A stretch of 34,286 bases of DNA from Oehlia diaphana (lineage: Eukaryota; Glomeromycota; Glomeromycetes; Glomerales; Glomeraceae). Of the stretch, positions 1 to 9,777 are shown piece by piece. A program made the position numbers and the translations under genes. The notes below the pieces were generated by a model. It saw nothing but the letters and a program-made list of their open reading frames with translations, was not told the origin of the DNA and searched no databases. Position 1 is the first letter of the stretch. The number at the start of each line of letters is the position of its first letter. The stretch is from NCBI GenBank assembly GCA_003833135.1, contig QZLH01000190.1, positions 43,929-78,214 on the forward strand, in the 5' to 3' direction.

Positions 1-110
1 CAATAAGTAAATTCGATTTTTATTCGATAATCGATTTAAAATCGATTCTTATCGATTTTCGATAAATTCGATTATTGTAAAATCGATTCCAATCCCTAAG
101 TCTGGACCGG
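1..110. repeat. Truncated ATCGATT-rich MITE-like repeat at the window edge
   Basis: The first ~100 bases are a run of interleaved ATCGATT/AATCGAT words in both orientations, ending in AAATCGATTCCAATCCCTA. A similar terminus (CCAATCTCTA preceded by CGGTTC/CGATT words) ends the element at about 30614-30982, so both probably belong to one class of non-autonomous inverted-repeat element. The left part is cut by the window edge. No coding potential is seen. Confidence 0.5.
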
Positions 111-1222
111 GACTGAAACTATTCTCACAACGGTAAATCGATCAGATGAAAATTAGTCATCCGGATCATGTGCACAGACCAAGTGTAACCTGGAAACAAA
201 TCCGCCTACCATTTTTTTATGGGTCGTTTGGAGGGTTACGTAATTCCTTTTTCACCAATCAATGAAGGGCCCTGTGCTTTGATCATGCATTTAAATAAAC
301 TTTTTCTTTAAATTTCATTTTTATGCACTTTATATACAGTAAGTTTCGTTTAAACTTCTATAAAATTTTCATTTACACCATTCTCCACTTTATTATATCA
401 ATTATGTATAATAATGTATTATTGTTATGCTTAATAATAATATCGGTCTATGAAAATCTGCATGATCCTATTGAACTGAACGATAACTTTAAATAATTAT
501 AGCTATATTTGATAGTTTTTAAAAATGCCCTGTTTAACGGCATTCAAATATAACATTTGAGATGCAGGTTGCAGTAATTATGCATTTCTATTACACAAGA
601 ATATGTGTTATTCATGCTTTCAAAATCTAAAAAAATTATCAAGTGGAAAATTTTTTTTTTCAACAGCTGAATACACCAATAAACAATATAATTACAGTAT
701 ATTCATGATATTGTGTATAGGTTGCATGCAGAAAAGAGTACATAATTGAACTTATTTAGAAACGAACCGCAAATTACATATTATTTAACTCTCAACATTT
801 TAAGTGCTCGTCAAATTTTTTTGAAAAAAAGAAATACTTTAAATTACTGTGCCACATTTACGCTACTATCTATTATTATGCTAAGAAAAAACTCATCGAT
901 TAGCTTATATAAATTGTTTATTCAACTTGTCAGCTTCCAAACCATAAAATGAGATTTTACTGTCCAATCGTCAGAATTAAAAATCCAATGAAGCAGTAGT
1001 GTTTTTAACGTACTACATAAATCACCTATATACTGAATTGATGATCATGGATTTTACTATTATTAACTACTTTATCTACTTTAATTTTTTTAATAATTTT
1101 TTTGTCTTTTTCTATATTTTTTTGAATTTATTGAATGTACACCACTACTAATCTTTAAAACCTACTCTATTTCCAAATTGTCTTTACGTAATTTCCTTTT
1201 ATCTTTCCTATCTATGCACTGA
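111..1222. other. Gene-free AT-rich spacer
   Basis: No open frame with convincing coding character is present. Bases 100-280 are less AT-rich than the rest and look like part of another repeat, but no structure was resolved. The remainder is homopolymer-rich A/T sequence. Confidence 0.4.
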
Positions 1223-1459
1223 CTCCTTCCCACATCCTCACAAAGTATTAACCATATTCGTGAACGTACTTCATTCAAGTACTCATTACACGCCTTTTAC
1301 TTCCGTATTCAAAATAGCTTAGAATTAATCAAGCCTCTCGTTAATTCCCGCATAATCGAATATCTGTATGCAATGTTTGATGGCGTTGCCACTACATCCA
1401 ATAATTTATTATGTATATTGACTTTTGATCATAAAAAAATTGAAATGATCTGTGTATAA
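1223..1459 (+). pseudogene. Orphan 78-codon open frame without a start, probable gene fragment
   Basis: The frame is open from just after a TGA at 1220-1222 to a TAA at 1457-1459. It has no ATG near its 5' end. Base composition here is clearly richer in C and G than the flanks, and the peptide is balanced rather than low-complexity; it contains stretches such as RERTSFKYSLHAFYF and KPLVNSRIIEYLYAMFDG. I do not recognise the family. It could be a relic of a duplicated gene or transposon, or one exon of a spliced gene whose other exons I could not find. No clear acceptor lies just upstream. Confidence 0.4.
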
Positions 1460-2820
1460 TTTTCATACCGTATCCCACGAGTCAACTGCGAACGATCTGC
1501 AGAAAATTGGAATCTGGCGTGGCGTCAAATAAAAGTAAAAAATTAATATAAAAAATAAACTATTTGAAACTTTGGGATGTATTAAAATATGTTGGTGTTG
1601 AATGAGTTCACATAAAGAGCATTATTTAAGGAATAAAATCGGGTATCAGAAGAAAAATTACTAATGATCGACACCGAAATCTATATACGGGATCACGAAT
1701 TAAGTATATTTTATATTATTTTTATTTTATTTATTTAATTTATCAATATGGTTAGATAGAAATTATTTTTCATGTAAAAAAGTGTGTGTTAAAGTAACAT
1801 TGAAATCAATAAAAATAAACTTCTAACCTAAAAATGAACTCCCTTTTTACAGTGCGTTTGGTTGATTGGATTTGTACCATAGATTCATAGCTATTATTTC
1901 CCTGATGCCAAATCATAGTTAACTTGCTCAACGTACTGAGCAACGTTAACAATGTTCAATATGCAAATGCTATTATTTTAAATTATTATTTTGTTTCCTT
2001 TAAATCCAATTACAAATAAAACATTATTTGATTCCGTGGAATTTTTTACACGTCACATTTCTATTCTTTTTAAAATCATTTTTTTTTTTCAAATTAAATT
2101 TTATTTCTTTTTCTTAAATATTCATAGTAATAACAATTACTGGGATTTTATCATGAAAATTGCATGAACGGCCCCATAATGTAGTTATATGATGATATGA
2201 TTGTTTTTTAATTAATATGTTTAAAATTTCCCACTCAATTTCTACCTCAATTTTTTTTTCTTCAATATATATGATGTTAAACGAAATTATTTGTCGAAAC
2301 GATCTATGTACATATAAACTATTTAAACCCTTAATCTCTTATCTATTTCATAACATGATGAAAACGTTAAACGATTAATAATTACGGTATTATATTTGCA
2401 ATATTCGATAAATGAATAAAATACCAATTGTATGACTGATGACTTTTATACGTAAAAGGTAAAGTCCTTCATCATTAAAATTCGGAGTAGCTTTAGTAAA
2501 ATAATTAAATAATGGGAGGTTATTGTGATGTTGAAAACAATTTAAAAAAAGATGGATCAACAAAAAAAGAGATTGTTGAAACGTAAAACCACGTGAAATC
2601 ATTCAAGTAAATATTGTAAGATAATTCGATTTTTGAGAAAATAAAAATATTTAATGGTTATTTTTATACTAACACGTTGATAAAAATCTTGATATGTGGG
2701 AATTTATAGATCATTTAACGGAAAGATATGGTTTAGTTCACTGCGGTCAATGAAAATTAAAATGTGCAAGAATGTTATTTATCCTTATTAAGGAATATAT
2801 GATGCAATAATTGCGTATAG
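1460..2820. other. Gene-free AT-rich spacer upstream of the MYND array
   Basis: Short frames on both strands are low-complexity, and none has flanking splice sites or a coding-like composition. Nothing further is seen. Confidence 0.4.
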
Positions 2821-2824
2821 TATC

Positions 2825-2844
2825 GTACGATATCTTGTGCGACA
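2825..2844 (+). promoter_or_regulatory. Shared upstream element, copy at MYND gene 1
   Basis: A ~20-bp word close to ATACGATAACTTGTGCGACA recurs upstream of all four MYND copies (2825, 6363, 7185 and 10408). Here it reads GTACGATATCTTGTGCGACA, about 255 bp before the ATG. A second shared word, TTTCACATAA, follows here and at the collapsed copy. It may be a promoter element or just shared ancestry of the duplicated unit. Confidence 0.4.
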
Positions 2845-2872
2845 ATTAATTTTCACATAAAGTACCGACCCT

Positions 2873-2898
2873 AAAAAAAAAAAAAAAAAAAAAAAAAA
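2873..2898. repeat. Poly(A) run of 26 bases
   Basis: An uninterrupted A tract lies between the shared upstream element and MYND gene 1. The other three copies lack it, so it lengthens the spacing between element and gene only here. Confidence 0.9.
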
Positions 2899-3097
2899 TA
2901 TTTCATATTTTTTTTACATCTACTTCGGAACTACTAAAAGTCTAAAACTATTTTGTATAACGGTATAACGTTTACCAGGCTTTGGATAAACGATAGGTTA
3001 GATTAAATTATCAATTTCAGATGAAAATCAATTGTATCGACATATATATATATTAACATTTTACCATTCTTTTTTTTCAAGTTTTGAATCTTGCAAA

Positions 3098-4222
3098 ATG
3101 GAATGTAGTGTATGTAAAAAACCTACAAATCAACGTTGTTCGAGATGTCAAGCCAAGTATTACTGTGGTACATCATGTCAAAAGAAAGACTATCCCAATC
3201 ATGTGCTCGTTTGTCCTTCAAGGTCTGCAGACATTCTTATTAAAAATGTTTTGGACGATTTAATTCCCACGAAGAAGGAAGTGCGATATGAATACGGTTT
3301 TTGCAACTGCGTGCGTTCTGGAGATGAATCAAAACTTATGGGCTTGTATATTGGCCTTATAAAGATTATAGGTTGCAGTGCCTCTCAGCTTCATTCATGG
3401 TGGAAAAGTGACACTTTAGCACAAAACATCAAAAAGGCTTATGATGATGCGGGTTACACTAGTGATTATTACAAGTGGTTCTTAAAAAATGAAACTGTGT
3501 TGCAGGGTCTACGTAAATACGAGGGCGAAAAATCTGATAAATCTTTAACAGAAAAGTATCTCGAATTGCTTATACCCTATCTTTCCATAGATGATGTAAA
3601 AGTTCCCCTCAAGTCTATTCCGGAATCAAAGCGTAATGTTTACGCGTTCTATATAACTATTCTCAGTGGTCGTATTCCAATTATTGAAGATATTGATTGG
3701 ATTGATCTTGGGTTTTGCTCTTGTAAATCTAGTAATGATTCCTTAAGAAAGTCAGAAGAAAGACGGTTGGCTGATTTGTATCAGGAACTTATTGTTCAGA
3801 AGGGCTGTAAGATTGATGAATTCCATGATGCTTACTTATCTGGATCAATAGTTGATTTGTTAAAGAGAAAATGTAGTAGTAATAATTGCAATTGGTTATC
3901 AGAAAACAAGATTGAGATTCGTGGATACAATCAATCAACAAAGAGTGTCTATTACCTCAAACAATATGCGTTAAGTGAATCTGCAGAACTTCAACCTTCT
4001 GTAGATGTAGATTATGGCTTTATGAGTTGTAGTACGGAGGATGAGAAAAAACAACTTAAGCATATTTATAGGAAATTAATTAAAACTCCTCGATTTGATC
4101 CACGGGATTTACATGAAGCCTGCTTAGCAGGAAAAATATTTGATTATGTCAAATCCATCCTTCCTGATGAAGTATTGAAAGCCGAGCTCTTTAAAAATCC
4201 GTATCCTTTGGAAGATATTTGA
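3098..4222 (+). CDS. MYND zinc-finger protein, paralogue 1 (374 aa)
   Basis: A single-exon gene. Residues 3-39 form a complete MYND finger: Cys3, Cys6, Cys14, Cys17, Cys23, Cys27, His35, Cys39, with the family's YYC before Cys23. MYND fingers usually mediate protein-protein contacts, so an adaptor or regulatory role is likely, but no SET or other catalytic domain is present. The remaining ~310 residues hold three diverged copies of one module, starting near residues 64 (YGFCNC), 202 (LGFCSC) and 304 (YGFMSC). Each continues with LY/IY-x2-L, an LH or FH pair (98-99, 242-243, 338-339) and a final hydrophobic-x-N segment. I know no named domain for it. The ATG at 3098 is preferred over the in-frame ATG at 3032 because the finger starts there and the paralogues start at the same point. 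The last ~137 nt are nearly identical to paralogue 2. Confidence 0.93.
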   Translation: MECSVCKKPTNQRCSRCQAKYYCGTSCQKKDYPNHVLVCPSRSADILIKNVLDDLIPTKKEVRYEYGFCNCVRSGDESKLMGLYIGLIKIIGCSASQLHSWWKSDTLAQNIKKAYDDAGYTSDYYKWFLKNETVLQGLRKYEGEKSDKSLTEKYLELLIPYLSIDDVKVPLKSIPESKRNVYAFYITILSGRIPIIEDIDWIDLGFCSCKSSNDSLRKSEERRLADLYQELIVQKGCKIDEFHDAYLSGSIVDLLKRKCSSNNCNWLSENKIEIRGYNQSTKSVYYLKQYALSESAELQPSVDVDYGFMSCSTEDEKKQLKHIYRKLIKTPRFDPRDLHEACLAGKIFDYVKSILPDEVLKAELFKNPYPLEDI

Positions 4223-5755
4223 TCAACAAACTGATTATACTTTATCCTTTTATTATTTGTATTTGCGCTGCACCAAATATATATATATATATATAACATT
4301 TAAGATATTAAATTCTATTATGTACATTTTTTTTTTTACATTCTTAAATAAATAACATTATATCACTTGCGCACTTACGAGTCAAAAATTACAATTTACA
4401 TATTATAAGACAATAATATACAATATATTATGCTTAGGGACGAAGTCCGCTGTAAATGATATTCTTTAAATAACACTTTTTATGTAATATTTTTATAGAA
4501 ACCATTGAACTAGGAAGAATTTATAATTGATATCTTGCATTATATTCAAGTCGATAAATATTAAGAATTACAGTATAAATTTTACGTAATCCTTGATTAG
4601 ATTTTATTAGTAGTGTAGTTTTGCCATTAAGCGTAATACTAGAAGTTATAATGAATTAGCATCATAAAAGTTCATGTTTTTTTATCAATTGCGACTTTAA
4701 GGAATATAGATTTACTTCGAAAGAAAAAAATGCTTACCATATGAATAGGAAATTCGGCTTATGACAAATATTGTCTATATTATCCATATTTTGGATCATT
4801 TGTTTGCATTTTTTTTATTAATTATACATTTTGTAGTAACAATGTAAATAAAAAAAAAATAAAATGAAAATGTTAAATAACTATCATCTTCAATTACTTT
4901 ACATATAAATGACGATCAAATTGTATTTTTATTTCAATTCCTTTTATGAATACGAATTGTCTAATTACTCTAACTTTCTTCATTTTGCTACATTTTCGCC
5001 CGCGTATTTTGAAAGCATAAAATCACAAAAAAAAAAAAAAGAAAGAAATTGATGTAACATAAACCAATAGATCATGTCCAAAAAGTTTAAAATATAAGAT
5101 ATTAATATAAAGAATGATAGGCTTAATTATAAATTTTTTTACTTTTTTTATTTTTATTTTTATTTTCTTTTGTTAAGCTTAAATTGGATATTCGTATAAT
5201 CGCATCGACAATTATTTCTAGATTTAAGATTAGTATGAAGATTACAGCGCATCATCCAGCATGTAGTCCGGATTAAATGTTCTTAGTGATACTATACAAG
5301 TACTATATTAAGGCATATTAAGGTATACTAATGATAGTAAAAATTGTTACATGGTCAACTTGACGTCATGCTACTACCAATTGTAATTCAGAAGACAAAA
5401 ATGATAACGGTTGGATAAGAACAAGAGACAGCATAAAGTAGAAAATAAGGATAATTTCGGAGGACAGTATCGAGGATTTAAAAGATAACAGATGAAAGAA
5501 GCAAGTAAATTTTAAATCATGGTAAATTGATAGAATTTTAATTTTGTTTAGTTGTAGTATCTAGATATAAAACTGCAAAAAAAACTGAAATTTAGTCAAA
5601 AAAATCAAAAGTACTGTAGTTATAAAATTAGATAGGTAAACACGTTAGTTTAGGTTAATTTTTTGTTCTATTAATTTTAAGTTACGTTTTGCGTAACATA
5701 GTAGAGGTATCACAAACAAAACTATCATAGTGAAGGGTAATTAATTATATATTCA
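4223..5755. other. Duplicated 3' flank of MYND gene 1
   Basis: No gene is seen. An AAATAAATAACAT word at about 4346-4358, with AATAAA as a likely poly(A) signal, recurs after every MYND copy (6839, 8611, 11899). Blocks at 4730-4860, 4930-5150 and 5170-5260 match, with many substitutions and indels, blocks at about 9185-9270, 9320-9530 and 9550-9640 after gene 2. The whole stretch is therefore part of the duplicated unit. Confidence 0.6.
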
Positions 5756-5757
5756 AT

Positions 5758-6145
5758 ATGAACCGGCGCAGTTCATGGTTCAACTCGCACACACTGTCAG
5801 TTTGTCACACACACATTGAATCGAACCAGGTGAACCGTAATTCAGTTCAAGCTAACTTTTTTCGAACTGAACCGTAGTCTGGTTTTTATTTGTTAAATAA
5901 TTTATATAAATTATTTACACTCATACAAATTAAAATGTCAATGCATTTCTGGTAATCTGGCCAGTCTATATTTTTTAATAAATGAATTTTCAAAAATTAT
6001 AGAATTTAAAAATGAAATTTAAATTTATGTCTCTACACATTTTCAACTTTTTCATCAAAACAGTTCTGTTCGGTTCACTGATGAATTGAACCTTTGAACT
6101 ATGGCTCTGTTCATTCATCTGAACCAACCCAGTCTAGTTTAGTTA
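5758..6145. repeat. GAACC/GGTTC inverted-repeat element, copy 1
   Basis: The left end carries several GAACC/GGTTC/TTCAA words, including AGGTGAACCG, and the right end carries them in inverted order (TTCGGTTCACTG, TTGAACC, TGAACC). The ends can pair imperfectly around an AT-rich core. A diverged copy lies at the equivalent place after MYND gene 2 (about 9778-10263). There is no coding sequence, which suggests a non-autonomous (MITE-like) element captured in the tandem duplication. Confidence 0.45.
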
Positions 6146-6362
6146 GTTTAATTCTTATACATGACTTTCATCAGATACCTGTGAAATTTGAGTGATAAGA
6201 AAACTAATCACAATGGTACATAAGCATGTTTTTTAAGGGATGTATGATGAAAGATAACATTGCATTGCGTATCATCATCAGGAAATTTTTCACATGGAAG
6301 TCCGCATCGAATATCCGCGTAGGACATTTGGGATTTTCGAGCTAATCCATGTGGAATTACAT

Positions 6363-6383
6363 GATACGATAACTTGTGAGACA
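6363..6383 (+). promoter_or_regulatory. Shared upstream element, copy at the collapsed MYND copy
   Basis: The word GATACGATAACTTGTGAGACA matches the other three copies, with one G-to-A change in the CTTGTGCG core. It lies about 225 bp before the pseudogene ATG. Bases 6238-6345 just upstream are less AT-rich than the surroundings and are not clearly matched at the other copies. Confidence 0.4.
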
Positions 6384-6606
6384 AATAATTTTTCACATAA
6401 CAGATAAATAGCCTTAGTGGCTCCAGAAGTAAGTTGCTGTGGTGAAAATTTCGTGCTTGTGTAGCAATATAACTATTATATTAACAGATTATCAATTTCA
6501 AATGAAAATTTCAGTTATGAGACCAATTATGATATTTATTAATATATTTATACTAACAATTTTTACGAAATTGTCAATAAATTTTTTCGTTCCGAATATT
6601 GTTAAA

Positions 6607-6732
6607 ATGGAATGTAGTGTATGTAAAAAACCTACAAATCAACGTTGTTCGTTACTGTGATAGTCCATTCTTCCTAACGAAGTATTGAAAGCTCGTCTCT
6701 TTAAAAATGCATATCCCTTGAAAGATGATTGA
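6607..6732 (+). pseudogene. Collapsed MYND gene copy (internal deletions)
   Basis: The first 46 bases, including the ATG, are identical to gene 1 and encode MECSVCKKPTNQRCS, so three of the eight zinc ligands remain. About 17 bases are then missing, a short TTACTGTG piece follows, and the frame stops at 6658-6660. The rest of the body, about 1 kb, is absent. Sequence resumes at about 6663 with the last 23-24 codons of the family (matching SILPDEVLKA...NPYPL), ending in TGA at 6730-6732. The upstream leader and the AATAAATAACAT 3' end are kept. Two separate deletions explain the structure. A 17-aa peptide could still be made, but no function is likely. Confidence 0.9.
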
Positions 6733-7047
6733 TTATACTTTGCGTTTTTGTTATTTGTATTTACACTGCTTCAAATATATTTAAATAAACATTTGCTTTT
6801 TAAGAAATTAAATTTCAATATATATTTTATCAATCATTAAATAAATAACATGATATCTCACTTGCGAATCAATTTTGTCCGTAATTACAATTTGCGCAGC
6901 CCTGTTTTGGTTCGGTTAAACCAGGACCATCCTTTTATATGGCTTATTGAACTTACCTGTGATTTACTTATTAACTTTTTCGTAGAAGATTAATGTTTAT
7001 CGCAGTTTACAAATTTCTGTGTACGTTGTGATTACTGAGTGGCTATA

Positions 7048-7103
7048 ATTACAGGACGATTACAGGAAAACATTGTCCTATTTTCCAGTAATCGTCCTGT
7101 AAT
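7048..7103. repeat. Near-perfect 23-bp hairpin
   Basis: Arms 7048-7070 and 7081-7103 are inverted copies with one mismatch in 23, around a 10-nt loop. Each arm itself contains a repeated ATTAC word. It sits between the collapsed copy and MYND gene 2, in a segment (about 6900-7110) without a counterpart in the other duplicated units. Possible readings are a foldback mini-element or a structured RNA; its location next to a deletion breakpoint is notable. Confidence 0.85.
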
Positions 7104-7184
7104 CTAATAATTATTTTATCAGATGATTAATAGGGTAGCACAATTTTGCAAAACGTACGTTAGTTACATTGCGTAACGTACTAT

Positions 7185-7205
7185 CATATGATAATCAGTG
7201 CGACA
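7185..7205 (+). promoter_or_regulatory. Shared upstream element, copy at MYND gene 2
   Basis: CATATGATAATCAGTGCGACA is the most diverged copy. The next ~45 bp (CATTCTGACCGGAACATACT and on to a TATATTTA word near 7243) match the leader of gene 3 (10424-10470) closely. TATATTTA may be the TATA-like core of these two genes. Confidence 0.4.
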
Positions 7206-7365
7206 TTCTGACCGGAACATACTTGTACGAGTTTAATACTATATTTAATTAAAGATCTCCAATTTCAGACAAAACTGTGTTACATCTATCAGTATATTTA
7301 TAATAACATTTTTTATAAAATTGTAAATAAATACATCATTCTTTCTTCGTCCCGAATATTGTAAA

Positions 7366-8487
7366 ATGAAATGCAGTTTATGTGAAAAATCTACAACTCA
7401 ACGTTGTTCGAGATGTCATACTAAGTATTACTGTAGTAAATCGTGTCAAAAAAAGGACTATTCTAATCATAAACAAGAGTGTCCTTCAAAGTCCGTGAAT
7501 ATTCTTGTTGATAATGTTTATGAAGATTTGGTTCCTATTGACAACGCAGTGCGGTATGAATACGGCTTTTACAACTGCATGCATCCTGGGGAACTATCAA
7601 AGCTTTTTGGCTTGTATCAGGGCCTTATAAAGTATTTAAATTGCAGTACTTCTAAGCTCCATTCATGGTGGGAAAGTGGGAATTTAGCATTTCACATTAA
7701 AAAGACTTTTGAAGATGCGAATTTCATCAACGCATACTATCTATGGTTCATAAAAAATAAACACGTGTTGCAGGGTCTACGAAAATACGAGGGCGAAAAA
7801 TCTGATAAAGAAATAGTGAATAAGCTTTACGAAATGGTTAAACCATATCTTTCCGAGCATGATCAAACAGTTCCCATCGAATCATTTCCAGAATCAAAAC
7901 GTAATGTTTTTGCATTCTACGTGACAATACTCGGTGGATATATTGTAAAGATTGAAGAACAAAATTGGATTGACTTTGGGTTTTGCTCCTGTAAATCTGG
8001 TGATGATTATTTAAGATTGAAGGAAGAAAATATGTTGGCTAGTTTTTATGAAGAACTAATCGTTCAAAAAGGCTGTAAGGTCGATGAATTCCATGATGCT
8101 TACTTATCTGGAACAATATTGGATTTGTTAAGGAGAAATTGTAGCAAAGATTGCAATTGGCTATCAGAAAACAAGATAGAAGTTCGTGGATACCATCAAA
8201 CAAATAAAAGTGTTTACAACCTCAAGCAGTATGCGCTGAGTGAATCTGCATGTCTCGTGCCTCCTGTGTATGTAGATTATGGCTTTATAAATTGTCGTAC
8301 GGAAGATGAGAAAAGACAATTTAAACATATGTATAGGAAGTTAATCAAAACTCCTCGATTTGATCCACGGGATTTACATGAAGCCTTCTTAGCAGGAAAA
8401 ATATTTGATTATGTCAAATCCATTCTTCCTGATGAAGTATTGAAAGCCGAGCTCTTTAAAAATCCGTATCCTTTGAAAGATATTTGA
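7366..8487 (+). CDS. MYND zinc-finger protein, paralogue 2 (373 aa)
   Basis: A single-exon paralogue of the genes on either side. The MYND ligands are all present (Cys3, Cys6, Cys14, Cys17, Cys23, Cys27, His35, Cys39). The three modules follow in the same order, marked by YGFYNC, FGFCSC and YGFINC. In the first module the second-position Cys of paralogues 1 and 3 (CNC) is Tyr (YNC). The N-terminal half is closer to paralogue 3 (shared HTKYYCSKSCQK). The last ~137 nt match paralogue 1 with only three differences, a pattern expected from gene conversion. The ATG is chosen because it follows the conserved CCGAATATTGTAAA leader and the finger begins at once. No catalytic domain is seen; an adaptor role is inferred from the MYND finger. 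Confidence 0.93.
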   Translation: MKCSLCEKSTTQRCSRCHTKYYCSKSCQKKDYSNHKQECPSKSVNILVDNVYEDLVPIDNAVRYEYGFYNCMHPGELSKLFGLYQGLIKYLNCSTSKLHSWWESGNLAFHIKKTFEDANFINAYYLWFIKNKHVLQGLRKYEGEKSDKEIVNKLYEMVKPYLSEHDQTVPIESFPESKRNVFAFYVTILGGYIVKIEEQNWIDFGFCSCKSGDDYLRLKEENMLASFYEELIVQKGCKVDEFHDAYLSGTILDLLRRNCSKDCNWLSENKIEVRGYHQTNKSVYNLKQYALSESACLVPPVYVDYGFINCRTEDEKRQFKHMYRKLIKTPRFDPRDLHEAFLAGKIFDYVKSILPDEVLKAELFKNPYPLKDI

Positions 8488-9777
8488 ACAACCAACTGAT
8501 TATATTTTATGTATTTGTTATTTGTATTATCACTGTTTATATATATATATATATATTTGCTTTTTAAGAAATTTGAATATTTATGTGTATTTTTTATTCT
8601 AATCAATCATTAAATAAATAACATGATATCTCACTTGTGATTCAAATTTGTCCAATTACAATTTACGCATTTATAACACTAATGACGCTTAGAGATGGAG
8701 GCGCCATAAATGATATTCTTTGCAAAAATCAAAGAAATTTATACATAATAATTTGCGTTATATTTAAGATGATAATACATAAAAAACCATAAAATAATTA
8801 ATATAAAAAAATATTAGATTATATGTGTAGTGTTCTAGTTTTGTCATTAAGAGTACTGTTAGATGTTATAATGTACAAGCGCTATAAAAATTTATGCTTT
8901 TTTATCAGTTACGAGTCAGTGTTGGAAATTTAGATTATTTTTATACGCGCGGAGCGCGCATTATTCATAAAAGTTTTGTGCGTAACATATGAAACCTTAT
9001 GCGTTCTTATAAATAAAATAAAATCGTAGCTTGTAAGCGCCGTTATGAAATATCGCGCATATCATTTAAAACGATGCACGTTGCACCAATTGTGCGGGCC
9101 CAATCGATCCAATCTCCATCACGGTTGCGATTTAAAAGATTAATTTAGAGAAGAAAGTGATTAATGGTCGTATTTTTATGAGTAGAAATGATTATGATAA
9201 ATATTGTTTATATTTTGGATCATTTTTATTATTTTAAAACGTTCGCAGTAACAATACAAATAAAGAATAAGATGAAAATATCTACAGTTACTATATTTTT
9301 ATTATTATTTCTATTGTATGTTATACTCCCAATTCCTTTATTGACATGACTTTTTTATGTTTGATCACTTTTGTACACTTTGCTATATTTTTTTCCCACG
9401 TATTTTCTTTCAATTTAAAAAAGCGTGAATCACAAAAAACAGATGATGTAACATTACTTAAAAGTTTAAAATGCAAAGACCTAATTATAAATTTGTTTAT
9501 TTTTTGTTACATACTCATATTTTTTTAATTTTTAATTTTAAATTGGTTTTGAGGGCTTTTTATGATTCGTTATTCGCATCGACAATTTCTAGATTTAAAC
9601 GCATCAAATTTAAAGGATTATAGATCATCCAGATTGCAATAAGGATAATAATAGATAAAGCGATTAACGAACAATTAAGATTAGCAGTTTTGACCTTAAT
9701 AATACTCTATAATTGTTATATTATGTTGATAAAAATCTATATATGACTATAGACAGTCATAATTTATTAATTATTTT
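8488..9777. other. Duplicated 3' flank of MYND gene 2 with a CpG-rich insertion
   Basis: The flank repeats that of gene 1, including the AATAAATAACAT 3' end at 8611-8622. About 200 bases at 8935-9135 have no counterpart after gene 1. This block is rich in CG dinucleotides in an otherwise CG-poor AT-rich setting, begins with a small GCGCG-GAG-CGCGC hairpin, and looks like an insertion. No gene is seen. Confidence 0.5.

Noticed and set aside
746..952. 68-codon plus-strand frame
   Set aside because: Composition equals the AT-rich background, without promoter, splice sites or balanced peptide.
6208..6396. 62-codon minus-strand frame with a protein-like appearance
   Set aside because: It crosses the shared upstream element of the MYND unit and has no support in the other copies. 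It is only noted as a less AT-rich patch.
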